Assembly (NCBI RefSeq): GCF_030867095.1
Contig: NC_081827.1
Span: 217,685,810-217,749,809 of the forward strand
DNA: 64,000 nucleotides
DNA from: Alligator mississippiensis
Taxonomy: Eukaryota; Chordata; Crocodylia; Alligatoridae
Direction of reading: 5' to 3'
In this document: positions 1-10,099 of the stretch, piece by piece
Layout of the letters: every line of letters starts with the position of its first letter
Position numbering within the stretch: position 1 is the stretch's first letter
Program-made: the position numbers and the translations under genes
The notes under the pieces: model-generated
Seen by the model: only the letters and a program-made list of their open reading frames with translations
Database searches by the model: none
What the model was told of the DNA's origin: nothing

Positions 1-332
1 AGTGAAGACAAAGTTTGTAGAATACGTTTGAGATAGTTCCCTGGAAGAAGTGAGGGAAAGCTTTATGCAGAAAGACAGAATTCAGGTGCATTACTACTTC
101 TCCTAAAGCCACTTAATATTTATAGCCAGACTATTAACAATATTAACCCCTTTGTTGATCTTTCCTACAGCTGCTGTTTTTTCTGCTGTGAATCAATTGC
201 ATTCCAAAGAGGTTTGGAATGCTAAGAAATACTGTATTTAACATATTTTCAATGAATTAATTATTTGCTGGAAGCTGTTTTAATAAAATCTAGACAAATA
301 ATGTAAATGGCCTAACTAATGAAACTACCATA
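1..332. other. AT-rich upstream DNA, nothing recognised
   Basis: This stretch lies before the first CR1 fragment. I see no open frame of note, splice signal pair or repeat family in it. It is upstream of the GRB14 promoter and probably intergenic. Confidence 0.5.
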
Positions 333-1724
333 CAGAAAACCATATCTAAGAAAGGGAAAAAGGATGACCCAGGGAACTACAGACGAGTCAGCCTCACCTC
401 AGTCCCTGGAAAAATCATGGAGCAGATCCTCAAGGAATCCATTTCAAAGCACTTGAAGGCAAAAATGGTGATTGGAAACAGTCAACATGGATTCACCAAG
501 GGTAAGTCATGCCTGACCAACCTGATTGCCTTCTATGACAAGGTGACTGGCTCTGTGGATGCAGGGAGACCTGTGGATGTGGTATACCTTGATTTTAACA
601 AGCCTTTTGGTATGTTCTCCCACAGCATTCTTGGGGGCAAGCTAAGGAAATATGGGCTGGATATATGGACTGTGAGGTGGATAGAAAACTGGCTGGAGCA
701 TTGGGCTCAGAGAGTAGGAATCAATGGCTTGATGTCTAGCTGGGAGCCAGTATCAAGGGGAGTGCTGCAGGGGTTGGTCCTGGAGCCAGTTTTGTTCAAT
801 GTCTTCATCAATGACCTGGAAGACGGCATAAAGTGCACCCTCAGCAAGTCTGCAGATGACACCAAGCTGGGGGGATTAGTAGATACGCTGGAGGGTAGGT
901 TTTAGAGTGACCGAGACAAATCGGAGGATTGGGCCAAAAGAAATGTCATGAGGTTCGACAAGAACAAGTGCAGAGTCCTGCACTTAGGATGGAACAATCC
1001 CATGCACTGGTATAGGCTGGCGGCTGGGCAGCAGCTCTGCAGAAAAGGACCTGGGGGTTACAGTGGACAATAAGCTGAATATGAGCCAGCAACATGTCCT
1101 AATTGCCAAGAAGGCTAACAGCATACTGGGCTGTATTGGTAGGAGTGTTGCCACTAGGTCAAGAAAAGTGATTATTCCCCTCTATTCAGCACTGGTGAGG
1201 CCACATCTGCAGTATTGTGTCCAGTGTTGGGCCCCCCACTATAGAAGGGATGTAGACAAATTGGAGAGAGTCCAGTGGAGGGTGACAAAAATGGTGAGGG
1301 GTCTGGGGGATATGACTTATGAGTAAAGACTTGGGGAACTGGACTTATTTAGTCTAGAGAAGAGGAGACTGAGATGAGACTTAATACCAGCCTTCAACTA
1401 CTTGAAGAGGGGTTTGAAAGAGGACAGAGCTACGCTCTTCTCAGTGGTGGCAGATGACAAAAAAAGGAGCAATGGTCTTAAGTTGCAGCAAGGGAAGTTT
1501 AGGTAACTTTAGAAATAATTTTATCTCTAGGAGGGTAGTAAAACACTGGAATAGGTTACCCAGAGAGGTGGTGGAAGCTCTGTCCTTGGGGGTTTTCAAA
1601 ACCCAGTTAGACAAAGCTTTGGCTGGAATGATCTAGTTGGGGATGGTCCTGCTTTGAGCAGGAGGTTGGACTAGATGACCTCCTGAGGTCACTTCTAACC
1701 CCGACTTTCTATGATTCTATAAAA
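333..1724 (+). mobile_element. CR1 LINE fragment, 5'-truncated, decayed
   Basis: The copy begins inside the reverse transcriptase with a [12 protein letters not shown]-like segment and runs to the CR1 3' end with its tctatgattctat tail near 1724. An open piece at 417-905 carries the RT core: a YLDFNKPF version of motif A, the [14 protein letters not shown] block and SADDTKLGG, where the usual F of FADD is S but both catalytic aspartates remain. Further pieces at 1063-1326 and 1454-1636 hold the C-terminal part (PLYSALVRPHLQYCVQ, then [21 protein letters not shown]). The pieces are separated by stops and frameshifts, so this is a dead copy. It lies upstream of GRB14, outside the gene. Confidence 0.92.
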
Positions 1725-3583
1725 CCAGAGACATAATATTAATTTAGTAGCATAAAGTGCTCCATTAAAAAGTATACAGATCTTTTGAAAAATTAGAAGC
1801 TACCACCTTTTCACAGTTTGGCTTTGACATCAAACTGTGCTATTTCAAGATTCGTATCTGTTCTAGGTCCTAGTTTCCTCTTATATTAGTAATGGCCACT
1901 TCTCTGTTTTAATTAGGGTGAAGTTTATTGCAATGTACCTGTTTCAACAAATAGCAAGTTCCCTTTGTTTGTAAACAACCAGTACTTTTGCTATTGAACC
2001 AAACAGCAATTATAATCAGTCTTTAGACTGAAATTTTGAAAACATTTGCCAATCTCTGTGTATAAGAATTCTTAATCAGCTTGGATTCTTCAGCTGCCAC
2101 AGTAACAGAGAAGGAACTATTGAGAGGACAAAGAATTCCTAGTTTCATTAAAAAGAAATGTTCTGCAAAATCATTTGTAAGTCAGCCAGAATAAAAACTT
2201 CTGGTGTTTCTCCTACTTAAGACTATTTCTTCATACTGATAACTGAAATGTTGGCCTCTGAAGCTAGTTCTGGAGCCTTAAAACAACATCTGTTCTGAAA
2301 CAGGTTTCTTCAATAACAATTTAAAAAACCACTCACTTTCTAAAGTTTTTCAAATATTCTTAGAAGTGTACTACATTCCTCTGGCTTGGGCTTGGCCCTA
2401 ATCATTTGACACAGTTATATTCAGAAGCAGTTTACCAGTTCAGTTCAATGCAGTTAACTGCAGTGAACAGAGAAAAGTTTCAGGGGGGTTACTATACACT
2501 AGGCTGAGTGCATATCAAGAACAGCTGGGTAATTACAGTTTTTTCACTTTGAATTTTGAGTGGAGTCACAATTAGGTTTGCTTTCAAAGTCCTAGAACAT
2601 GGCCACAACTTAGTGAAAGGACTATTAGGTTTTATGCTCTCTTAGATGCAACTTGCTAGTGATGAACAATGGGATATGCAAGCAGGTGCTCAGCTGGTAT
2701 TTGCAGTTCCCTCCTGCATTTCTCTGCATCCTCTACAAACCCAAGCTGGGGTTAGCATCTTGTTTTGCTTGAGGGGCTGCTGCCAGGGCTGTAGGTAAGA
2801 ACCAACCTTGAAGAGTTTAAACAAACACAATGACCAAGATAGGCCAATAGCAATAGCTTTATTCTCCTTCAAGAAAAATCTGGGGTATGGAGTGGGGAAG
2901 TGCCTAAAGTCACAAGGAGAGTAGAAGTGACTGCTCCTCTGACCTAACACCTGAGCCCCATGGCCAGCTGCCCAGAGGGAGGCAGCTTATGGCTTCTGGG
3001 TCAGTAAACACCACTTGGTCAGAAAAGCAAAGAAAAAGTAAGTCAAAGAAGAAATGTCAGAGTGAAGAACTGGCAGGATAAACAGCTGTCAGAGGAAAGC
3101 TTGAAGCCTCCCCTGGAAAGAATCATTTCATGGGTGGATCTAGGATTTTGAAAAGTGGGGGGCAGGTGATGTGGCACATCGTCGCATAACACAACACATA
3201 TCGTTCTCCAGTTACTCCACTTGGAGAGAAACAAGATACTTTACTAATATGCTAGGGGTCAAGTACTTTAGGTGCTGACACATGTGCAGCTCCTGCTCTA
3301 ACTCATGGTGCTTCACAGCAGGTGTCATGACTTAGACCCCAACCCCCGCAACAGGCATTCACTGTTTGGTAGGGGGAGGTTGCGGGGAATCAAGCTCTAC
3401 TTTGGAGGCCACTCAGCCAATCCACCCTCCCTTCCAGCTGGGGCTACGCAAACCCCAGCTCTGAGTGCATTCCCCTCCAGGATCCTTCCTCCTTTCTTCC
3501 AGAGAGCACCTGGTGGGGCAGGGCTAGATCAGAAAGTCACCTGCTCAGCTTTGGAGCACCTTCATCTGATCCCTTGTTATAAG
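1725..3583. other. Upstream intergenic stretch, no gene seen
   Basis: There is no supported exon here. A segment near 3125-3170 (a gggtggatctagg-type start followed by a G-run) faintly resembles the start of an element at about 62475, and could be the end of an old DNA transposon. In mammals the 3' end of COBLL1 lies upstream of GRB14, but I cannot see any part of it here. Confidence 0.4.
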
Positions 3584-3698
3584 GGTTAATTTGTGACGTG
3601 ATGGGGCATGTGGACGTCTGTCATGGCAGGGCTGTAGAGCACTTTTAGGGGGCCAATGACTGGACAAATGTCACTTTTGTTAGCACCCTTAATGAATC
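3584..3698 (-). repeat. Dispersed repeat, inverted relative to 26996-27133
   Basis: The reverse complement of this segment aligns with 26996-27133. Shared blocks include cattaagggtgct, gtgacatttgtc, gcactctaca and the terminal acaaattaaccct. The family is not one I can name. It lies about 230 bases before the CpG island. Confidence 0.6.
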
Positions 3699-3929
3699 TG
3701 TTTAAGACCAAAGCAAAAACAAATATCACTACTGGAGTGTGCATTCCTTTGCTAATTGTATATACAATTGAGCAAAAGCATGACAAACCATGCAAAATTA
3801 GTCAACAGGTAGTGTTGCTTGAACCCTGTAGTCATTGGAGGCAAATGCACGTCACTTTTTCAGATTCATAAAACAAAATCCAGCCTTCTTGAGAGACTTG
3901 GCAGTGCCTTCGCTGTCAAGCATTTCTAC
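3699..3929. other. Short AT-rich spacer before the CpG island
   Basis: The spacer contains a small palindrome (attgtatatacaatt near 3756) and no gene. Confidence 0.4.
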
Positions 3930-4357
3930 CCCTCGGCTCACGCTGCCGCACGGGAGGGAAGGTTTGCGGCTAGACCTGAACGCAGGGCGGGGAGACGGGA
4001 GAGAGCCGCTGCGAGGGGTGGCCACCACCCTGCAAACTTGCAGAAGAAAGGAGGGGTCGAAGAGCGGGACTCGAGCCCACGGAAAAGGAGAGAGAGGCTT
4101 AACACTGGTGGGGGAGAGAGATTAGCAGGAGGCGATAAGGAGCCGCCAAGCGAGCACAGCCTGTCAGCGCTGTCCCGGGAGCCGGAGGTGCTGGCTGCAG
4201 GAGCCCCGGGGCGCATCCCCCGCACCCGAGAGCAGAGCGGCCGCGCCGGGGCTCCGCGCTCCGCTCCGGCCGCTGCTCCCGCCGGGCGGCGCCGGCGCCG
4301 AGCGCAGCTCCGAGGCACGTGCTCCTGGGGCTGCTCGCGCCCGCGGCCGGCGCGGGG
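3930..4357 (+). promoter_or_regulatory. GRB14: Promoter-side CpG island and presumed 5' UTR of GRB14
   Basis: GC content and CpG density rise sharply at about 3930 and stay high to about 4760, spanning exon 1 and the start of intron 1, while the flanks are AT-rich. No TATA box is evident, as expected for a CpG-island promoter. A CACGTG E-box lies at 4316-4321, just before the start codon, and a second at 4535-4540, just inside intron 1. The frame of exon 1 is open upstream only back to a TAA at 4136-4138, with no earlier ATG, so this part is read as 5' UTR. The transcription start cannot be placed from sequence alone. Confidence 0.75.
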
Positions 4358-4458
4358 ATGGCGGCTCCGCTGCCGGAGGGGCGGCGCGGCGCGGCCGGGG
4401 CTGCCCCGTGGACGGCGCCCGCCCGGACCCGCTCCCCGGCGGCGCCACGGCCAGACGG
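4358..4458 (+). CDS. GRB14: GRB14 coding exon 1 (partial gene)
   Basis: This is the first coding exon of the adaptor GRB14, a cytoplasmic GRB7/10/14-family protein that binds and inhibits activated insulin receptor. ATG 4358-4360 is in a good initiation context (G at -3, G at +4) and is the first ATG in its frame after the stop at 4136-4138. It opens 33 complete codons beginning MAAPLPEGRRGAAG and ending APRPD, then two bases of a glycine codon, then a strong donor gtaagg at 4459. The phase fits exon 2 exactly: the split codon becomes GGG and is followed by RKK. The encoded stretch is low-complexity, rich in Ala, Pro and Arg, and has no domain. From memory, mammalian exon 1 is longer and poorly conserved, so the gene identity rests on exon 2 and the phase match. 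Confidence 0.8.
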
Positions 4459-6736
4459 GTAAGGCTGGGGCCGGAGGGGCAGTGCCGGGGGCCGGCCCGG
4501 GCTCGGGGCTGGGCTGTCCCGTGCCGGGAAGGGCCACGTGCTGCAGAGCGCGCCCCCTTGGCTTCCCCTACCTGGAAGTCTGGAAAGGGCCGTGGGCCAC
4601 AGGAGCCGGGCTGGGGGCGGCCGCCCCGCGACAGGCTGCCCGCCCTGCCCCCGAGCTGGCACTGCGCTGCCTCGTGGGTGTGAGGTGGTTGGGTGTGGAG
4701 CCCCCCCCTCCCGAAGGCGCTCGCTGCTGGCGGCAGAGCGTGGCCGGCCGCGCACAGATGTCACCCTCGTCCGAGGTAGTGTCAGGCGGGCTCCCTTGTG
4801 TGGGGTAGGGGGCGAAGGAGAGCCCTCCTGCCTCATGAGCCTGGTCTGGCCACCCCTGCTAGGGTCCTGTTAGCGGGGTGCTGCGAGGCCCATGTGGTGG
4901 AGGGCGGGGACTCTGTTTCCCCCCCTGCCACAGCTCTGGGCACAGCAGTTTCTGCTGCTATCAAGATGCTCACACAGGGGCTGGGAATGGAGCCCCCAAC
5001 TACACGGGCCCAGCCGAGCAGGGGTTGCCAGGCTGGGACATGGTGGGGTGGCTCCCTCCTGCCCTGCTCCAGCTCCAGGCATAGCTGCCATGAAGCTGGC
5101 ACTTTCCAAATACTCAGGGAGGGGGGGCAAGGCCCCCCTGCCTTGCTGGCTTGACCCAGCTCATCCCAGGACCCCAGCAAGGGTAGTTGAAGGAGGCCAA
5201 CTCCCTCCACCCTCCCAGCCACTGCTGACCATTACTAGCTGGTGGTGGGGTGTGGGGTTGGGGAGAGGGGCAGTCCAGCAGCCTGGAGCACCTCTACCTG
5301 CAGGCTTGGACCAGTGCACCAACAGGCAAATGCTTGTTGGGTTCAATGGTACTCTAACAAATGGTGCATTTTGTAAAGCACCTTGGGTTAAAGCACTTCC
5401 CCGACATGCTTCCTGAGCTTTTTTACACACCCCTGAGGTGACATGAACTGGTGCTATCTCCCAAGGCTAGCTTCTTCATCCCAGGCTTGGAAGATAAGGG
5501 CTTGATTTGCCCAGGACAGTGAATATTAAAGCCATGGCTGTTATAACTGATTGCTCTCAGCCAGATTTGTACCGTGTCTCCAATGGAATTCAATTCAGTG
5601 GGGATTAAAAGTCTAGCTCACCTACTTAGCTTCTTATGAAGTTTCTGATAGTTTCACTAGGCTGAAATCTGGAACACCTTAGAATATTGTGAACACAGTA
5701 TTTTTCCCTTCCTTCTAAAAACTACACTTGCTATCAAATGATTGCTCTCTAAATGCATTCAGAAACACAAGCAGTGGTCTTTTGCATCATTCAGTTTATT
5801 TTGATGGTCTGTAAGACTTGTATCGTACCAATCAGCAAGTGAAACCTAGAGTAATATTGGAAGTGAAGTTAAATATTAAGCTCAGAATATCAACTTGCAC
5901 AAAGTGGGGGAGGGGGAGTGGAACTGGGTACTAGCAAAATCAAACCAGTATTTATGCTGTTTCAGTTTCTGTTGCCTGTGATGGAAGTTGTACATTAGAT
6001 CCTCATTTTATTTTACATGTGAGAAAATATCTCAATGTTGCTTACAGCATTCTAAAAGCTTTGCATTTGGTTGCTTAAAAAGAGAGTTCTAAAACCATTC
6101 TAAGGCAAAAAATTTTGCAAAATGATATTGAAATTGATGAAGTTTGTAGATAGTGCTTGGCAATAATCATGGCAGCAAGAGAATTAGATTTAAGTAGCGC
6201 TTAGCATCTCCTATTAGTTGCTGTATTTAATAAGGCAGGAATGCAAAAGCATTGAGAGGCAGAAAGAAATGTCTTCCTGTGTGATATTCCAATCACTTTG
6301 GCCATTACCCTGCAAAATAACTTACCCACCAGCTTGGTTTACTGCAGCAAGTAGGCAAATTGAAACAGACTTGTAGTAATGGGTGTGTTTGTAAGACTGA
6401 AGTTCCACTGGTGTTCCTGAAAATACTTGCTAATTCCAGAAGCCAGTGCAAATAGATTCATACACTTATCCTGCAAAGATTTACATGCAAACGTAATTTT
6501 ACACTCAAGAGGAAGTGCTGGGATTACTTCATGCTCAGTATTAAGCACATATGTAAAACCACATGCAGTCTGCTGGCAAGGAGCTAACAAATATAACTGA
6601 TGACTGAGGCACTAAACATAATAATGTCGCTGTATTTAATAGATGGTGATTGCTTATTTCAGTTTTAATTCTGGTAGCAATTACATTGTGGTCCCTGCTC
6701 TACTTATTTATTGCTTTATGTTCTTTATTGATGTAG
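4459..6736 (+). other. GRB14: GRB14 intron 1 (phase 2)
   Basis: The intron runs from donor gtaagg to an acceptor ending in ttgatgtag. Its first 300 bases belong to the CpG island; up to about 5300 it is still GC-rich, then it becomes AT-rich. I recognise no transposon in it. Open frames near 4800-5420 on both strands are chance frames in GC-rich DNA. Confidence 0.75.
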
Positions 6737-6869
6737 GAGAAAAAAGAGCCAACTTGATGTGCTGGAAATCCCATCAATTCCAAATCCATTTCCTGAGCTA
6801 TGTTGTTCTCCATTTGCTTCAGTTTTGTCAGCCAGCCTGTTGCCCAAGGCAACTTCAAGAAAAAAACAG
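6737..6869 (+). CDS. GRB14: GRB14 coding exon 2
   Basis: The exon is 133 bases: one base completing the glycine codon from exon 1, then 44 codons. It is flanked by a T-rich tract and ttgatgtag acceptor, and by donor gtaaga at 6870. The peptide contains LDVLEIPSIPNPFPELCC, then SPFASVLSASLLPKATSRKKQ in two overlapping halves. As I recall it, human GRB14 has LDVPEMPSIPNPFPELCC, then SPFTSVLSADLFPKANSRKKQ, so only a few residues differ. IPNPFPE is the N-terminal proline-rich motif conserved in GRB7, GRB10 and GRB14; the PELCCSPF and SRKKQ parts point to GRB14 rather than GRB10. The next exon should begin with a VIKVYSED-like sequence ahead of the RA domain, and I do not find it in the window. 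The RA, PH, BPS and SH2 domains are therefore outside. Confidence 0.93.
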
Positions 6870-7720
6870 GTAAGATTTATTTTTGATAAGGCACTTGGAT
6901 CTACAAACACTTCTATTTTTCTCAAGGTTTACATAAATTGTGTGTGCCTGGGAGAGGGATGGAGCTTCACATATACTTCTCTGGTGCTCTGGGGGGGGTC
7001 TACTGAGTGTGAGACAGACACAGAGAGACTAAATCTGGGTGCTCTTTAATGTCTGTAATACTGTTTCTGGATTAAAATCTGGAGATTGAGTGAGGAACTC
7101 TGTGAAAGTTGAAGTAATTTCCAGTAGCATTAACTTCTGTGGATGCTGTTGAGTCATTAAACCTCTCAGGGGCAGCATGAGTCTTACTGGAAAATGTTCT
7201 ACGATTGTAAGTGAGGCCTGGAAAATGGCCTTTGCATTGAGGGTCTGGCTGTAAACTCCCATGTAGCTCTTTAAACTTGTTCCAGTAGAGAAGATGTCTC
7301 AACTCTAAAATCAATCAGGATGAAATTTTCACTCTCTTCTGTTTCCCCTCATATGAGTTTATCCATGGCAGGCCCTAACTGATCCACTGTTCCAATCACT
7401 ATGTGGCTTTGTCTTTGTTTCTCCCAAATCATATTAGGCCTCTTTAACAGCCTGTGACTATGCCAATGATTCTCAGCCAGGAAGCTGTGGTACCATGCGG
7501 TGCCATGAGATCCTTTTAAGGGAATCATGGGGTGCTGTGCAATATTAGGTGTGCAAACTCCTACGCATGATTCATGAGAGAAACTTGGAGATTTCAAATG
7601 TGAATCCATAGTGTCAAAAACACTCACACCTGGTGTAATCCTTCTGAGTTCTTTGCAACACAAGTATTGTTCTATTATTTTTTCCATAGCCAAGAAACAA
7701 GTGGAAGTAAGAGCCGGCAT
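6870..7720. other. Start of intron 2, no element recognised
   Basis: This is unique-looking intronic DNA between exon 2 and the first hAT. I see no repeat family in it. Short open frames on the minus strand are not supported by splice sites. Confidence 0.4.
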
Positions 7721-7728
7721 ATTCAGAG

Positions 7729-8542
7729 TAGAGGTGCACCGATACATCGGTCCAATATTGGATTGGCACCGACATAAATAAAATTGACTATATCAGAAAT
7801 CGGCCTGAAGTGGCCAATAATTTGGCCAATAAATGCTCACGCGTGCATGTAGGCTCAGTGCGGCACGCAAGGAGCAAAAGTCTGGCAGCTTGGAGAGCTG
7901 TGTCCAGCTGGTAAGTCTGCTGTGGTGGAAGGTGTGGGGGGGAGGGAAGGGGCGTGGAGAGGCAGTGAGGGAAGGAGTGGGGCTAGGGTAGGCGCTGCCT
8001 TGCTGGGGTGGGGTGGGTGCAGCTCGTTGAGCCGTGGCTCGTCTGAGTGGTGCAGGGAGGGGAGGGGCGGATCCCGCTGCTGCGCGCTGCTTGTCCTGCT
8101 GCTGCTCCCACTGCTCGGCCCCAGCCTGCAGCTGCAGCCTGCCCTGCCCCACAGATCAGGGGGCAGATGCCCCCCCCCACATGTCCTCCTGGACAAACAG
8201 TGGGAGCAGCAGCTGGACCCGCTGGATCAGCAGCACACAGCAGCAGGAACTGCCCCCCTTCCCCCCGCATCCCCCAAATGAGCCGCGGCTCTGTCCCATG
8301 CCCACCCTGCCTGGCTGGGCAGTGCCTACCCCAGCTGCAGCCCCAGCCCCACTCCCTCCTTCACCATAGGGGACGTTGATCTGCCCCCCCCTCCAAGCCC
8401 CTTCCTTCCCTTCCCTTTTCACCACAACAGACTTACCAGCTGGACTCAGCTATATCGGAAATCAGATTGGTATCGGCCAATATGCCTCCTTAAAAATTGG
8501 CTATCAGCATCGGCACCCAAAATGTCTATCGGTGCACCCTTA
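7729..8542. mobile_element. Non-autonomous hAT-type transposon with long inverted ends
   Basis: The ends are inverted: tagaggtgcaccgatacatc on the left and, read on the other strand, taagggtgcaccgata on the right. The element is flanked by a perfect 8-bp duplication attcagag at 7721-7728 and 8543-8550, which is diagnostic of hAT-type insertion. The inverted similarity goes deeper than the tips: ccagctggtaagtctg near 7908 pairs with cagacttaccagctgg near 8430. The whole element is thus a foldback of roughly 200-base arms around a GC-rich core. No transposase is encoded; the frames in the core are chance frames. Confidence 0.88.
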
Positions 8543-8689
8543 ATTCAGAGGGGTACCTTGAGTGTAACAAGGGTGTGTTGAGTCTAAAAAGGTTCAGAAC
8601 CATTAGCCCAGACTGTCCGAGCTTGATGAACATCCTGGACTCCACCTTGGCTGAGGCTGATGTAATGTACAGATATAGGGGATAATCAG

Positions 8690-9463
8690 TAGGGCTGTGT
8701 AAAGTTTCAGTCCCTGATTTGATTTGGTGGAGATTTGGCCCAATTCAGTGGCTGAATCTCTGAATCCAAATCAAATCAGGAGACCCTTTCATCTCTCCAA
8801 ATCTTTTCGGAGAGTTTCAGAAAGATTCAGCAAGTCGGACATAGATGCTGCTTTAAATGTTTTTTCTACGTACCTCAAGGTACCAGGCGGCTCATGAATG
8901 CTGCAATGCTGGGGTGGATGGAGTGTCCCAAGGGGCTCCTCGATGCTCTTGGCAGCAGACCCGGAAGTGGACCAGAAGCACTTCTGTTCCACTTCTGGGT
9001 CTGCCGGGGAGTGTGCAGGGGGTTCCCCCTGCACCTGCCCAGCTTGGCGACTGGTGCCTCCTGGGTCTGGGGGGGGGCACCCGGGGTCCCCCTGTGGCTG
9101 ATCGTTGAGCCAGGAGATGCAGGGGGGCCCCCAGTGTGCTCCCCGGTGGACTGGAAGTACTTCCTGTTCACTTCTGGGTTCACCGAGGACGCAGGCCCCC
9201 CACCCTCCCCACTCCTGTGGGACACTCCATCTGCCGCAGCATCGCAGCATTCACCAGCTGCACTTGGTAGCTTGAGGTTTGTAGAAAAAACATTTAAAGC
9301 TGTGCGTATGTCTGAATCGCTGATTCTCTGAATCAGCATCAGATCTTCAGATTCAGCTGAATTGAATCAGGGATAGTGATCTGAATCAACAGATCAAATT
9401 ACTGTCCCTGATTTGGGCCAAATACAAATCTGAATTGAATATGGCCCATTTCGTAGACCCCTA
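8690..9463. mobile_element. Foldback DNA transposon with GC-rich cargo
   Basis: The left end tagggctgtgtaaagtttcag and the right end tagaccccta (inverted) resemble each other. They are flanked by ataatcag (8682-8689) and gaaatcag (9464-9471), a 6-of-8 match that suggests an aged 8-bp duplication. Inner arms are clearly inverted: ctttaaatgttttttctac near 8851 pairs with gtagaaaaaacatttaaag near 9281, and gatggagtgtccca near 8917 pairs with gggacactccatc near 9218. The core at about 9045-9130 is shared with the element at 20243-20704, whose ends differ. The frames within it are not genes. Confidence 0.78.
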
Positions 9464-9471
9464 GAAATCAG

Positions 9472-10099
9472 CAGAATCAAGGGATAAGTGAGATGCCAAT
9501 TCTTGAGCTCCAGATGGTGACAAAGGAGAAGATTTTTGCTTCAGTTCAGTATCATATTTTCCAGGACCTGATGTGTATGAAAATTGGATTCTATTTTTTT
9601 TCTGTTGCTGAAAAAGTTTTGCTTTCTGCCCTTGATAGTCATGGTACCTGTTTGTGCAGTTGTTGCTTATAGTTTTCAGTACTGAGTTTGGTTATGAAAA
9701 CTTCATATCAGCTTTTACTACTATCTAGTTTCCCTGTAAAATGCTCACTCTGCTATCTCTGATAAGCTTTGGGGCCAATCATGCTCTTTGCATTCTTCTA
9801 CTGCTTCATGTTCTGCATTCTAAATGCAGTATTGGTAGATTTATTCACTGGTAAATAGGTGTGCAGACAGGTTAATTAACTGGTTCAAGATTTTGCACAG
9901 TTAGCAGCACTTCTGGGTTAAAACTGAGGAGTTCCAACTCTCACTTCTTTTAACTGCTTGTTTTCACTGCTTCTTTCTAATGGATTTGCAATACATATAA
10001 TGCACGCACAAATGCTGTACTTAATGTATCTCTGTTGAAATACACGGATGTTTGACTTTTCTGAACATCTTAAAGCCAACTACCTTAAAAAATATAGGG
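9472..10099. other. AT-rich intron, nothing recognised
   Basis: No exon, repeat or regulatory motif stands out in this stretch. Confidence 0.4.

Noticed and set aside
3819-4808. Open frame of 329 codons over the CpG island, + strand
   Set aside because: It is in a different frame from GRB14 exon 1, rich in Arg/Pro/Gly as expected of CpG-island DNA, and reads through a strong splice donor. The overlapping minus-strand frames are equally long, which marks them all as compositional.
7793-8425. Several 90-119 codon frames on both strands
   Set aside because: All lie within the core of the hAT at 7729-8542 and mirror each other because the element is an inverted repeat.
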